64,000 bases of DNA, taken from the NCBI GenBank assembly GCA_002305615.1, contig DBPU01000025.1, positions 29,317-93,316 on the forward strand, in the 5' to 3' direction. Origin of the DNA: Verrucomicrobia bacterium UBA1412 (GTDB lineage: Bacteria > Verrucomicrobiota > Verrucomicrobiia > Limisphaerales > UBA1412). The notes beneath the pieces are model-generated. The model ran no database searches. It was not told where the DNA came from and worked only from the letters and a program-made list of their open reading frames with translations. The stretch's first letter is position 1; every line of letters starts with the position of its first letter. Below, piece after piece: positions 45,188 through 55,171 of this stretch. The position numbers and the translations under genes were made by a program.

Positions 45188-46762
45188 TTACTTGTTTAAA
45201 TCACGTCTGGGGAAAAGCGGTTCGGGTTTTCCAACGACATGTCCCGGCTGCAAACCTCCCCAATGGCATAATGACCATTGATTTGGAGAATCGTGAAGTC
45301 CGAGTTGTGAGTAAATTTTTTCTGATGTTTTTGGAAGCACCGGCCAAAGTAAAACGGCGAGGATTCTGCAGACTTCCACCAAATTGTAAAGCACTTCATC
45401 CAGACGGGCTGACTGCTCAGGCTGTTTTGCTAATTTGAATGGAGCGGTTTGATCTACATATTGATTAGCCCGGTTGATGAGCTCCCAGATGCGAATGAGA
45501 GCGCCCTGAATTTTAATTTCAGAATAGCATTTGAAGGCCGCAGCACAGGAGTTTTCAGCATCCGCTTTTAGCTCATCATGCCGCGCAGGGACTACCCCAT
45601 TCCGATAGCGGCCCAACATTGAAATAGAGCGATTGATCAGGTTCCCCAAACCGTTAGCCAGTTCGGCCTGATAGCGGGATGCAAAACCGGCATCGGTCCA
45701 GTTACCATCGGGGCCAACTTCCAATTCACGCAGAACATAGTAGCGAAAGGCGTCCAGTCCCCATTCCTCAATCACAGCTATAGGTTCAACCACATTGCCA
45801 GTGCTTTTGCTCATTTTCTGGTTATCCTTCTGCCACCAACCGTGCACGGCGAGCTTCTTGGGAAGTGGGGCTCCGATTGCCTTAAGCATGATGGGCCAGT
45901 AAACAGCGTGGAACTTAACAATATCTTTGCCGATAACATGGAAATCCGCTGGCCATAACTGCCGCTCCTGTTGAGCCGTTTCAGGGAAATCTTCTTTGGT
46001 GAGACCGATGCTGCTCAGCACTTGCGTATCCCCGTAGGCAGCTGCAATAGTGAAGTAATTCACCAGGGCATCAAACCAAACGTAAGTAACGTATTCCGGG
46101 TCAAAGGGCAGGGGAATTCCCCATGAGAGACGGGCTTTGGGGCGGCTGATACAAAGATCTCCGAGTTTTTCGTTTTTGAGAAACCCCAGTACTTCATTTT
46201 TACGGTATTCGGGATAGATAAAATCCGGGTGAGACTCAATGTAATCAATCAACCATTGCTGGTGAACGCCCAACTTGAAGTAATAGTTATCTTCAATGAG
46301 TTCCTGAACCTCGCCCCACATCGGCGCGAAAGAGCCATCCGGGAGTCGGTCTTTTTCAGTCAAAAAGGTCTCTTCTTTTGTGGAGTAAAAACCTTTGTAG
46401 GATTCTTTGTAAAAATGCCCCTCTTTATAAAGTTTGCTGAGAATTGTGGTTACGACTTTATTGTGGCGGGCTTGAGTCGTTCGGACATAATCATTGTGGG
46501 ATATGCCCAGTTTTTCAATGAAATTGCTCCAGGATATTGCCAGTTCATCGCAGTATTCTTGAGGGGACTTATTCTGTGCAAGAGCCGCTTGTTGTACTTT
46601 CTGGCCATGTTCGTCCGCTCCTGTCAGAAAAAAAACATCAGCACCTTGGGTGCGATGAAACCTCGCCAGGACGTCGGTGAGAACTTTCTCATAAGCATGG
46701 CCCAAATGAGGTTGGCCATTCACGTAATCAATTGCAGTCGTCAGATAGATACTCTTACACAT
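45188..46762 (-). CDS. metG: methionyl-tRNA synthetase
   Basis: MetRS attaches methionine to initiator and elongator tRNA. The 524 residues carry the class I catalytic motif as HLGH at 19-22 in GQPHLGHAYE, the usual VFFLTGADEHGQKV, and KMSKSTGN. The Cys-rich zinc knuckle found in many MetRS is absent between about 125 and 160, so this is the zinc-less type. There is no C-terminal tRNA-binding domain beyond the anticodon helical bundle. It heads the long reverse-strand group. Confidence 0.97.
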   Translation of the reverse strand: MCKSIYLTTAIDYVNGQPHLGHAYEKVLTDVLARFHRTQGADVFFLTGADEHGQKVQQAALAQNKSPQEYCDELAISWSNFIEKLGISHNDYVRTTQARHNKVVTTILSKLYKEGHFYKESYKGFYSTKEETFLTEKDRLPDGSFAPMWGEVQELIEDNYYFKLGVHQQWLIDYIESHPDFIYPEYRKNEVLGFLKNEKLGDLCISRPKARLSWGIPLPFDPEYVTYVWFDALVNYFTIAAAYGDTQVLSSIGLTKEDFPETAQQERQLWPADFHVIGKDIVKFHAVYWPIMLKAIGAPLPKKLAVHGWWQKDNQKMSKSTGNVVEPIAVIEEWGLDAFRYYVLRELEVGPDGNWTDAGFASRYQAELANGLGNLINRSISMLGRYRNGVVPARHDELKADAENSCAAAFKCYSEIKIQGALIRIWELINRANQYVDQTAPFKLAKQPEQSARLDEVLYNLVEVCRILAVLLWPVLPKTSEKIYSQLGLHDSPNQWSLCHWGGLQPGHVVGKPEPLFPRRDLNK

Positions 46763-46954
46763 ATCCGGTCATATTGTGCATAAAGAGTAGAACTTTTGCA
46801 AACCATGAACGATTTGATTTTTGCGTGAATCACATGGAAATGAAAAATATATCCGGTGTGCAACAGGTTATTAAAGCTCTGACTGGATTTTTGTCTAGAA
46901 TCTGGTACTATAATGGGAATGGATCCGAAACAGGGTTTGACAGTGAGAGGGAGC

Positions 46955-47401
46955 ATGAATGAGAAGAGAATATCTCTTCATCTTCATGCTGAAGGTGCCG
47001 AAGAGGTTTTAAAGGAGCTTGTTGCTCTTATTGGGGAAATTAAAGATATACCAGGTGCGGCCGCCAAGCTTCTGGATGCGCTTAGGGAACGTGAAAAACT
47101 ATGCAGCACAGGTGTTGGTGATGGTGTGGCTTTTCCTCACTGCCGCAATGCCTTAGTAGGTTTGGTGAAAACTCCGGTTGTTGTCTTCGGACGGCATGAG
47201 AAAGGAGTTGCCTATGGAGCTGTCGATTCAGTTCCGGCCAAGTTGTTTTTTCTGGTCATCGCGCCCTCTGTCAGCACTCACCTTCAAATTCTTGCCAGAT
47301 TAGGCCGCATGTCGAGGGATGACCGTTTCAGGCAGAATCTTCTAAACGCCCAGTCCTCTCAGGAGGTTTTAGATATTATAGAAAAAGCTGAAACCGCTTA
47401 A
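46955..47401 (+). CDS. PTS EIIA type-2 (fructose/mannitol, PtsN-like) domain protein
   Basis: The 148-residue protein has the EIIA-2 fold: ALREREKLCSTGVGDGVAFPH with His62 in GVAFPHCRN as the phosphorylation site, then KLFFLVIAPSVSTHLQILARL. Single-domain EIIA-2 proteins usually regulate nitrogen or potassium metabolism (PtsN). No PTS permease is near. The ATG at 46955 is preceded by GAGGGAG. A perfect TATAAT is at 46909-46914, but I see no matching -35. The next gene starts 22 bases after the stop. Confidence 0.88.
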   Translation: MNEKRISLHLHAEGAEEVLKELVALIGEIKDIPGAAAKLLDALREREKLCSTGVGDGVAFPHCRNALVGLVKTPVVVFGRHEKGVAYGAVDSVPAKLFFLVIAPSVSTHLQILARLGRMSRDDRFRQNLLNAQSSQEVLDIIEKAETA

Positions 47402-47423
47402 TCTGCTCTGGACCGCTTTTTCG

Positions 47424-49115
47424 ATGAAAGTAGTAATCATTGGTGGTGTGGCTGCCGGCGCAAGTGCTGCTGCCAGGTTAAGAAGGCTTGATGAAGCAGC
47501 CGAAATTATCCTGCTTGAAAAAGGAAGCCACGTTTCTTACGCGAATTGTGGTCTTCCTTATCATCTAGGGGGAGTTATTCCACAGAGGAAATCGCTCTTG
47601 GTGGTTACGCCTGAGAGGTTTAAGAGACAGTTTAATGTCCAGGTGCGTGTTGAAAGCGAGGTTCTATCGATTGACCGAACCGCCAAGAATGTGACCGTTC
47701 GCACGAGAGAGGGAGAAACTTATACAGAAAGCTACGATAAATTGGTCCTGGCTACGGGTTCGTCTCCCATTCCTTTACAGATTCCAGGAGTAGAAAATCC
47801 TCGTGTAACGCATCTCTGGACACTGGCCGACATGGACCAGGCGCTGCTTCATGTCAACGCTGGCGCTAAACGTGTGGTTCTCGTTGGGGCTGGCTTTGTG
47901 GGATTGGAGGCCGCCGAAAACCTTCGTGAAAAAGGTTTAGAGGTGACTGTTGTCCAAAGGAGTAATCATGTTCTTTCAACGGTCGATCGTGAGATGGCTG
48001 TGCCCTTGGCAAAGGAACTGGAGTCTTGCGGAATTCGCTTTGAGTTTGAAAGGGTGGTAAAGGAGTTTATAGCGAATGAATTCCACATTGGAGTTGTCTT
48101 GGACAATGGGAAACAGATTGAGTGTGATTTTGCCATTCTCTGTGCTGGGGTGAAACCGAATTCGGAGCTGGCCCGGAGCGCCGGTTTGGAGCTGGGTACT
48201 CATGGCCACATTGTTACCGATGAATATCTAACAACTTCAGATCCAGATATTTTTGCTGCTGGAGATGCCGTGGAGGTGCGGGACCCGATTTTGGGCGTTA
48301 GAACAGCAATCCCCTTGGCGGGCCCCGCGAACAAGCAGGGGCGGCTGGTGGCGGATAACATCATGGGAGCCCGAAACAGATATTGGGGCAGCATGGGGGC
48401 ATCCATTCTCAAAGCCGGCAAGTTAACCGTCGGAATGGTTGGTTTGACTGAGGCCCGTCTGAAACAAAAGTCTGTGGCTTATGAAAAGATTTATCTCGCC
48501 CCGAACAGCAACGCTTCCTATTACCCCGGAGGGACAATTCTTAATATTAAGCTGATTTTCGCCCCCGATGGGAAAATTTTAGGAGCTCAGGTCGTTGGTG
48601 TAAAAGGAGTAGATAAGCGAATAGATGTGATCGCGACGGCTATGCGTAACGGGATGACCGCGCCTGAACTGGGATATTTGGAGCTATCCTACGCGCCGCC
48701 TTACAATTCCGCCAAAGACCCAGTGAACATGGCGGGAATGGTTGCTGAAAATGTGCTCAACGGCACTTCGAAGGTTGTTCATGCTGATTCCATCCCTGAA
48801 GGAAGTTTCTTATTGGATGTCCGTGAGGTGGTCGAGTTTAATTTGGGCACCATTCCCGGATCAGTTAATATTCCTCTAGGGACTCTGCGGGAACGGTTAA
48901 CCGAGTTGCCTAAAGAAAGAGAGATCGTAGTTTTTTGCCAAGCGGGTACTCGCGGTTATGTTGCTGAACGAATCTTGCGGCAGCATGGATTCAATGTCAA
49001 AAATCTCTCAGGTGGTTATCTGATTTGGAAGCTTTTTAATCCTGCCAGTTTGAGCGCGCCTGTTTTATCCTGTTGCACGCCTGCAGGGTGTACGGAGACT
49101 ACGAAGAACTCTTAA
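47424..49115 (+). CDS. CoA-disulfide reductase fused to a rhodanese domain
   Basis: The 563-residue flavoprotein has an FAD motif GGVAAGASAAARLRR at its N-terminus, the single redox Cys42 in SYANCGLPYH, an NAD(P)-binding GAGFVGLEAAENL, and a second FAD segment ending DIFAAGDAVEV. A rhodanese domain follows (about 455-545) with active Cys505 in CQAGTRGY. This is the CoADR-RHD class, which reduces CoA-disulfide or persulfides and moves sulfane sulfur. The tail SCCTPAGC is Cys-rich and unusual. It probably shares a message with the PTS protein. Confidence 0.93.
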   Translation: MKVVIIGGVAAGASAAARLRRLDEAAEIILLEKGSHVSYANCGLPYHLGGVIPQRKSLLVVTPERFKRQFNVQVRVESEVLSIDRTAKNVTVRTREGETYTESYDKLVLATGSSPIPLQIPGVENPRVTHLWTLADMDQALLHVNAGAKRVVLVGAGFVGLEAAENLREKGLEVTVVQRSNHVLSTVDREMAVPLAKELESCGIRFEFERVVKEFIANEFHIGVVLDNGKQIECDFAILCAGVKPNSELARSAGLELGTHGHIVTDEYLTTSDPDIFAAGDAVEVRDPILGVRTAIPLAGPANKQGRLVADNIMGARNRYWGSMGASILKAGKLTVGMVGLTEARLKQKSVAYEKIYLAPNSNASYYPGGTILNIKLIFAPDGKILGAQVVGVKGVDKRIDVIATAMRNGMTAPELGYLELSYAPPYNSAKDPVNMAGMVAENVLNGTSKVVHADSIPEGSFLLDVREVVEFNLGTIPGSVNIPLGTLRERLTELPKEREIVVFCQAGTRGYVAERILRQHGFNVKNLSGGYLIWKLFNPASLSAPVLSCCTPAGCTETTKNS

Positions 49116-49405
49116 AAAATCTGTCTCTACTTGTCAGGGAAAAACAGTTGTGATGAGGTTGTCGTGGAGGCCAGTATGTAAATTTGGTTTGGAACAGCAA
49201 TAAGCCATTGTTCATTTTGTTTAATAGCGTTAAAAGGAATTGCTGAAGAGGGTGTTATTCTTTTGTGCCAGTTTTTTCTCAACCCTATAAGCTCTCCGGG
49301 ATACAGGTGGAGAGGCAGAGGTCGTTTTAAAATTTTTATCATCAAAAAACCGATATAATCTTTCTTGCTATTTAGTGGGAGGATGGTATTAAAACTCACG
49401 GCGAT

Positions 49406-51394
49406 ATGAGCAAAATGGAATCTGTTGCAGCCGGTGATTCCGGCAAAGATCAGGAGAATCCCCTAAGTGGCCGCACCAGTAAAAACTTACAGCGTGCGAG
49501 ACACGTCTATAACATAGACGGATGGGGGCAAAATTATTTTGATATTAGCGATCAGGGCAATGTCATAGTCAAACCTTTGCATGACGAGGGAGCCTCCATT
49601 GATTTACTTGATATTGTAGCAGAAGCTCAATCCAGAAATTTAAAGTTTCCTTTACTCGTTCGATTTCAGGATATTCTAAGGCATCGTGTTAAGGCCTTGA
49701 ATAAGGCCTTCCAATGCGCGATAGTGGACTGTGGTTATCCGGGTGTATATCAGGGAGTGTTCCCCGCAAAGGTCAATCAGCTCAGGGAAGTGATTGAGGA
49801 GATACTGGATGCAGGAGAAGAGTTCCAGTATGGTTTGGAAGTGGGGAGTAAGCCCGAATTGATGGCAGCGCTGGCCATGCAGGATTCTACCACCCGTCTT
49901 CTGATCTGTAACGGGTACAAGGATACCCTTTACATTCGTATGGCAATACTGGGGATGAAGCTGGGCAAAAAAGTCATCCTCGTTGTTGAAAAATTTGAAG
50001 AGCTCAAGCAAATCCTGGCCATTTCCAAACGGTTGGGAGTAGAGCCGCAATTGGGCATCCGTCTTCGTTTAGCCAGCAAAGGGACAGGAAAATGGGCCGA
50101 TAGCGGAGGAGAGAAGGCCAAGTTTGGTTTGAATACACCTGAATTAATGGCTGCAGCAGAGCTCCTGATTCAGAATGGCTTGAGTCATTGTCTCAAGCTG
50201 ACTCACTTCCATGTAGGGTCACAGATTTCAGATATTCTTCCGATTAAAAGGGCTGTCCAGGAAGGGGCCCGCTTTTATTGCAAACTTCGCCAAATGGGAT
50301 TCCAGGTGGAGTATTTCGATGTGGGTGGTGGTTTAGGCGTAGATTATGACGGGAGCAGCACCTCCTATGACAGTTCCATCAACTACACAATGCAGGAATA
50401 TGCGAATAATCTGGTCTTTTATCTGATGGAAATTTGCAAAGCCGAAGGAGTATCCTGCCCAACCATTGTGAGTGAAAGCGGCCGCAGCGTGGTTGCTCAT
50501 CACAGTATGCTTTTGACGGACGTGCTGGGTTCCATAGAGATGGCTCGGAGATGGAAAGAAATAAAGCCGGACGAATCCCACCATCAGCTTGTTAAAGAGC
50601 TTTTGCGTCTTTACGATGAAGTGGGTGAAATGAACCCCCTGGAGGCCTATCACGATGCGCTGAGATACAAAGAAGATGCTCAGGATCTGTTTATGCTTGG
50701 AATGATGGACCTCAAAAATAAGGCGATGATTGAGCAGCTTTTTTGGCAGGTAAGCGCTCAGGTCGTGGAGATTTTTCAGAAGCAGAGATATATCCCGGAA
50801 GAGATTCGGGCTCTCAAAGTATCCATGAGCGATCAGTATCTCTGCAATTTCTCCGTTTTTCAATCGCTTCCCGATAATTGGGCTTTAGACCAGCTTTTCC
50901 CGATTATGCCGATTCATCGTCTGGATGAAGAGCTTAGCCGGGAGGCTATATTGAGCGACATCACCTGTGATTCTGATGGCCAGGTGGATTGCTTTATAGA
51001 CCTGAAGGATTTTCGTCATACACTGCCTTTGCATCGGCTCATTCACGGTGAATCGGGGAATGACCCCTATTACTTGGGCATTTTTATGCTGGGCGCTTAC
51101 CAGGATATTATGGGTGACCTGCATAATTTATTTGGTAGGGTCAACGAGATTCATGTCTTTTTGGACCCGGATGAGCCCAGCGGCTACTATGTGGAAGAGG
51201 TAATTGAAGGTAGCAGCATCCGGGAATCTCTTGCAGAGGTTCAGTATGATGAGCGAGAGTTAAAGCGGAGAATGAAGCAGCAAATTGACCGCGCTATTCG
51301 TAATGATTTAATGAAACCTTCAGAAGCAATGCGTCTTCTGGATGAATACGAAAAGGGGCTCAAAGAGTATACCTATCTCTCATTTGCCCCGTAG
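49406..51394 (+). CDS. speA: biosynthetic arginine decarboxylase
   Basis: SpeA makes agmatine from arginine, the first step of a polyamine route, using PLP and Mg2+. The 662-residue protein is the usual length. It starts YNIDGWGQNYFDIS, has the PLP-binding Lys122 in PAKVNQ, FHVGSQISD, and EYFDVGGGLGVDYDGS. The C-terminal helical part is present. Other polyamine genes are not adjacent. A downstream membrane protein starts 1 base after the stop, which suggests coupled translation. Confidence 0.96.
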   Translation: MSKMESVAAGDSGKDQENPLSGRTSKNLQRARHVYNIDGWGQNYFDISDQGNVIVKPLHDEGASIDLLDIVAEAQSRNLKFPLLVRFQDILRHRVKALNKAFQCAIVDCGYPGVYQGVFPAKVNQLREVIEEILDAGEEFQYGLEVGSKPELMAALAMQDSTTRLLICNGYKDTLYIRMAILGMKLGKKVILVVEKFEELKQILAISKRLGVEPQLGIRLRLASKGTGKWADSGGEKAKFGLNTPELMAAAELLIQNGLSHCLKLTHFHVGSQISDILPIKRAVQEGARFYCKLRQMGFQVEYFDVGGGLGVDYDGSSTSYDSSINYTMQEYANNLVFYLMEICKAEGVSCPTIVSESGRSVVAHHSMLLTDVLGSIEMARRWKEIKPDESHHQLVKELLRLYDEVGEMNPLEAYHDALRYKEDAQDLFMLGMMDLKNKAMIEQLFWQVSAQVVEIFQKQRYIPEEIRALKVSMSDQYLCNFSVFQSLPDNWALDQLFPIMPIHRLDEELSREAILSDITCDSDGQVDCFIDLKDFRHTLPLHRLIHGESGNDPYYLGIFMLGAYQDIMGDLHNLFGRVNEIHVFLDPDEPSGYYVEEVIEGSSIRESLAEVQYDERELKRRMKQQIDRAIRNDLMKPSEAMRLLDEYEKGLKEYTYLSFAP

Positions 51395-51395
51395 A

Positions 51396-52202
51396 ATGAT
51401 GGCAGAAGAACAAAAGAAAATCGCCGGTTCACCCGATGAGCTCTTAGCTCGCCTGGCTGAACTTTACCGCGGACTTTCGGTTCTGCTCTGGAGTGTGCCA
51501 CTCTACTTGATTTTTGCTGTTCAGACGATCTTTACCAGCGAGTGGAAGATTTTTTTTTCAAATCATTGGGATTTGATTGGAGCTCTTCCGGCTACCGCTG
51601 CCGCCGTCTGTACCGTTTACGGAATTAATTTGGTGCGAGCCTCTCAGCTCGGTTCAAGTAAGCTCACAAAAAATCTGGATGAGTTATTGGTCGTCTTCAT
51701 TGCCATAGGTGGGCTTTCACCTTTCTTTTACTGGTTTTCTCAAGAGCCGGCTTTGCTCTACTTTGCCGCGATGGTTTTTATACTGATCCTAACATCACTC
51801 TATTCTTTGATGGTTTTATCGCGTGTTATTTACCGTCTGGCTGCACTTCTGGGGACTCCGTCTTTGAGGGCTGAAGCAGCCCTCTTCATGCTCTTAAACA
51901 ATGCAATTCTACTGGCTTGTATGGCAGGTTTCACGCTGTACTGCCTGGTTATGGTTGGAGCTATAAGGTTCAAAAACCTGCTTTATTACTGCGCTTATTA
52001 TCAACCGCACTTTCAATGGTTTTTCGTCATGGGAGTGCTGTTTCCGATGGCTGTTTGTGTCTGGTGGCTTTGGAATTTGAAGACGCTTTGTTTTGAGAAA
52101 ATTTTGAATTGGGGAGTTGGTAAGGATGAGTCGGTTCGTGAAGAAGCGCCGTCTTCGCTGAATTCTTCCCGAGAACCTCAAGAAAAGGATGCAGCCTCCT
52201 AA
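51396..52202 (+). CDS. multi-pass membrane protein of unknown function
   Basis: The 268-residue protein begins with a hydrophilic stretch (MMAEEQKKIAGSPDELLAR), then about six hydrophobic segments (roughly 30-50, 63-83, 100-125, 125-150, 175-200 and 215-240), and a short charged C-terminus rich in Ser and Glu. No family is recognised. The start lies next to the speA stop, so translation is likely coupled. It ends 15 bases before the bi-domain oxidoreductase. One possibility is a transporter or a helper for the neighbouring enzyme, but nothing in the sequence decides that. Confidence 0.65.
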   Translation: MMAEEQKKIAGSPDELLARLAELYRGLSVLLWSVPLYLIFAVQTIFTSEWKIFFSNHWDLIGALPATAAAVCTVYGINLVRASQLGSSKLTKNLDELLVVFIAIGGLSPFFYWFSQEPALLYFAAMVFILILTSLYSLMVLSRVIYRLAALLGTPSLRAEAALFMLLNNAILLACMAGFTLYCLVMVGAIRFKNLLYYCAYYQPHFQWFFVMGVLFPMAVCVWWLWNLKTLCFEKILNWGVGKDESVREEAPSSLNSSREPQEKDAAS

Positions 52203-52217
52203 CCGCTGTTTTTTATC

Positions 52218-54380
52218 ATGAAGCAACTAGCGCAATATCAGGACGGGCGATTGGAAATACAGGAAGTGCCCGTTCCAGTGCCGCCTCCCGGGGGTGCCTT
52301 GGTGCAGGTAACCCACTCGGTAATCAGTATCGGAACCGAGAAGATGAAGGTCGAGCAGGCCAAAATGAACCTGCTGCAAAAAGCCATGGCCAGACCTGAC
52401 CAGGTTAGAAAAGTCATTGAGAGCATCCGGAATTTGGGCTGGAAGAGTGCGTTACAAAAAATTCGTAATCGAATGGAGTCGCCCACGCCTTTAGGCTACA
52501 GCGCTGCTGGGGTTGTTGTCGCGGTGGATGAAGGCAACACGCGATTGAGAGTGGGTGACCGGGTGGCATGTGCGGGGGCTGAGTGTGCCAACCATGCAGA
52601 ATTTATTGCAATGCCCGATCTCCTCATGGCTAAAATTCCTGAAAATGTCCCAAACTGGATGGCAGCCTATTCGACGGTTCTTAGCATCGCCATGCAAGCT
52701 CTTCGGCAGGGGGATGCGAAACTGGGTGAGCAGGTGCTTGTGATGGGGCAAGGACTGATTGGATTGCTCCTGACGGCATTACTCCACGCTAATGGGGTGC
52801 GGGTGATGGCGGTGGACTTGGTGAAGTCTAAGGAAAAGTTTTCAATCGAGGTTGGCGCAGAGCGATTTGTCAGCAAGGGTGATCTGGTTAATGAGGTTCG
52901 CTCCTGGACTTTTGGAAACGGTGTAGACAAGGTTTATCTTTGTACGGGCACCCAAAGTAATAGGCCGATTGAGCAGGCAGTCGAAATCATGCGTGATAGA
53001 GGGCGCTTGGTAATTGTCGGTAACACCAAGACAGACCTTTCCTGGAAGACTTATTACGAGAAGGAGATTGATGTTCGCTATTCACGTTCGTATGGGCCGG
53101 GGCGCTATGATCCCTCTTACGAATGGGGCGGAAGCGATTATCCCATCGGTTATGTGCGCTGGACGGAGCAGAGAAATCTGGATGCCTGCCTGGCATTGAT
53201 GGCTGCTGGAAAACTAAATTTGGAAGCGATCACGACCCATCGAGTGAGGTTTGAAGATTCTCTGAGCGTTTATCAGGAGCTGCTTAAGCCGGAATCCAAA
53301 GAAGTGGGAGTTGTCTTGGAGTATTCTGGCGCATCTGTGAGTATTTTAGAGAATGCAACGGCCAAAATAGACCGGAAGGAAAAGCAGAAAGATCGCGTTA
53401 AGTTAAGCGCACCGGTTTCGCAGCTTCACGTCATCGGAGCCGGCAATTTTGCACGTACGATGTTGCTGCCTCATTTGCGTGGGAAAATTCCTTTTGGTGT
53501 GATTGTGAACCAAACAGCCCTGAGTGCGAACCATGTTAAAAATAAATTCGGATTTCAGGTCGCCTCTACAGAGGTAGGGGAGGCTTTAAAGCAGAATAAT
53601 AACGCTGCGGTTGTTATTGCCACACGCCACCACCTGCACGCACCTCTTGCGCTGCGGGCGCTGGATGCCGGCATACATGTTTTTATCGAAAAACCGCTTT
53701 GTCTCACTCGTGAAGAGCTTGTGCAGATTGACGCCATGATGGAGGCTGATAAGGGAGGTACGGTTCAGGTCGGTTTCAATCGTCGTTTTGCGCCGCTATC
53801 AGTGAAACTCAAAGAAGTCGTCTCAGTTGCTCCGGGACCCAAAAGCGCAGTCTACCGGGTGATGGCTGGAAAGCTGGACCCCAAGCATTGGTATGCCAAC
53901 TTTACAGAAAGCGGAGGGCGTGTTCTCGGAGAGGCTTGTCACTTTTTTGATTACTTCTGCTGGCTTTTTTCAAGCAAGCCGGTTCGCGTGTTTGCTCAAA
54001 CGGCTTGGCCTCTGGAAGGTGCTCTGCCATTTCCTGACAGCATAACGGCTCATATGGAGTTTGCCGATGGCTCTAGCGGGCAGTTGATCTATTCTGCTGA
54101 AGGGGATAGTTCTTATCCCAAGGAGAGACTGACCGTGTTTGGTTCAGGATTCGTAGGAGAGCTGGATAACTACCAGAAGTTGCAGGTTTATCGCAAACGC
54201 AAATGCCAGACGATGAAGGCTCAATCCAAAGGGCACGCTGAGCAGATGGCTTCCTGGTTAAGTTTTTTGAAAGCGGAATCCGCCCACCCCTTGCCTTATG
54301 AGGAGTCCCGGCAGGCGATGCGCCTTACTTTTGCAGCCTTGGAATCTATCCAACAGGGCAGGGCAGTCGCTTTGGATTAA
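52218..54380 (+). CDS. fused zinc-type alcohol dehydrogenase and Gfo/Idh/MocA oxidoreductase
   Basis: The first half of this 720-residue protein (about 1-375) is a medium-chain dehydrogenase: GYSAAGVVVAVDEG, the NAD(P) site VMGQGLIGLLLTALL and MDKVYLCTGT-like motifs are seen. The second half (about 390-715) is a Gfo/Idh/MocA type with the site VIGAGNFARTMLLPHL, FIEKPLCLT, and GGRVLGEACHFFDYFCW where the catalytic Lys and His normally lie. Fusion of the two is a known 'bi-domain' oxidoreductase family, often in polysaccharide or capsule loci. The Zn ligands of the first half are hard to place. The stop overlaps the convergent methyltransferase stop in TTAA. Confidence 0.85.
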   Translation: MKQLAQYQDGRLEIQEVPVPVPPPGGALVQVTHSVISIGTEKMKVEQAKMNLLQKAMARPDQVRKVIESIRNLGWKSALQKIRNRMESPTPLGYSAAGVVVAVDEGNTRLRVGDRVACAGAECANHAEFIAMPDLLMAKIPENVPNWMAAYSTVLSIAMQALRQGDAKLGEQVLVMGQGLIGLLLTALLHANGVRVMAVDLVKSKEKFSIEVGAERFVSKGDLVNEVRSWTFGNGVDKVYLCTGTQSNRPIEQAVEIMRDRGRLVIVGNTKTDLSWKTYYEKEIDVRYSRSYGPGRYDPSYEWGGSDYPIGYVRWTEQRNLDACLALMAAGKLNLEAITTHRVRFEDSLSVYQELLKPESKEVGVVLEYSGASVSILENATAKIDRKEKQKDRVKLSAPVSQLHVIGAGNFARTMLLPHLRGKIPFGVIVNQTALSANHVKNKFGFQVASTEVGEALKQNNNAAVVIATRHHLHAPLALRALDAGIHVFIEKPLCLTREELVQIDAMMEADKGGTVQVGFNRRFAPLSVKLKEVVSVAPGPKSAVYRVMAGKLDPKHWYANFTESGGRVLGEACHFFDYFCWLFSSKPVRVFAQTAWPLEGALPFPDSITAHMEFADGSSGQLIYSAEGDSSYPKERLTVFGSGFVGELDNYQKLQVYRKRKCQTMKAQSKGHAEQMASWLSFLKAESAHPLPYEESRQAMRLTFAALESIQQGRAVALD

Positions 54381-55171
54381 GCTGAAATTTTTTTGGTTGC
54401 CACGATAAAGCTATTAAACATCAGATAGCGCAGGGAAGTCAGGTTTAGGCACCAATCCAGGAGAGGGTGTACGTACCGGTCTGTGCAGACAACGGATTCT
54501 ACCCGGCATCCGTAGCGTTCCAAAAAGAATTTCATTTGAAGCGGATTGGTCACGATAATAGCGTCGTCATCGGGGCTAAAGACTTCCTTTACGATAGGGG
54601 GCATTCGCTCAAAGCGGACGTCATCAGGATTCTCCTTAATCTCTTTTTGAATCTTAGAGAGAGACTTCCAATTACGCATTTTATTCGCAATTCCTCTCAT
54701 TCTGGGATGATAATCCTTAAACCCAAGCACGCGTAAAAAATTGGGAGAGGAAATCACAAGACGTCCCCCGGGACGAATTACCCGGACTAATTCCCTCAAG
54801 AAATTTTCTGGCTCCTCCACATGCTCCAGTACATTGAGGGCACCGGCTGAGTCGAAAAATCCATCCTCGAAAGGAAGATGCCGACCATCATAGATGACGC
54901 ACTCCGGGGAGTGTGAAGAAGCGCGCGCTATATTGGCTAGGGAAACATCCACACCATGAGCCGAATATCCACGCTCTTTCAGCTTTAAGACGACTTGCCC
55001 AACGCCGCAACCGACATCCAGGACACGGGAATCCGGAGCGAGAGCTGCCTGACTTTTTAAAGGTGTTGCGCAGGCCAAAGCATCGATATATTTGGAATAG
55101 AAATGAATATCCCAGTTCGCCAGAAACTCTGCGTAAACTTCGTTTTCTTTATATGTATCTTGATGTCCCAT
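54377..55171 (-). CDS. class I SAM-dependent methyltransferase
   Basis: The 264-residue protein carries the SAM-binding motif VLDVGCGVGQVVLKL, the following acidic strand in GYSAHGVDVS, and LNVLEHVEEPENFLREL, matching the Ubi/UbiE-like Methyltransf_11 group. The C-terminal half (about 160-264) is helical with no named domain, and it may bind the acceptor. Such enzymes methylate small molecules or sugars; its acceptor is unknown. It is convergent with the bi-domain oxidoreductase, and the two stop codons overlap by 3-4 bases. Confidence 0.85.
   Translation of the reverse strand: MGHQDTYKENEVYAEFLANWDIHFYSKYIDALACATPLKSQAALAPDSRVLDVGCGVGQVVLKLKERGYSAHGVDVSLANIARASSHSPECVIYDGRHLPFEDGFFDSAGALNVLEHVEEPENFLRELVRVIRPGGRLVISSPNFLRVLGFKDYHPRMRGIANKMRNWKSLSKIQKEIKENPDDVRFERMPPIVKEVFSPDDDAIIVTNPLQMKFFLERYGCRVESVVCTDRYVHPLLDWCLNLTSLRYLMFNSFIVATKKISA

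Noticed and set aside
49127..49399. A 90-codon reverse frame filling the gap between the CoADR and speA genes.
   Set aside because: It starts with GTG, has no ribosome site, no recognisable domain, and lies where the speA promoter should be. Coding remains possible but unsupported.
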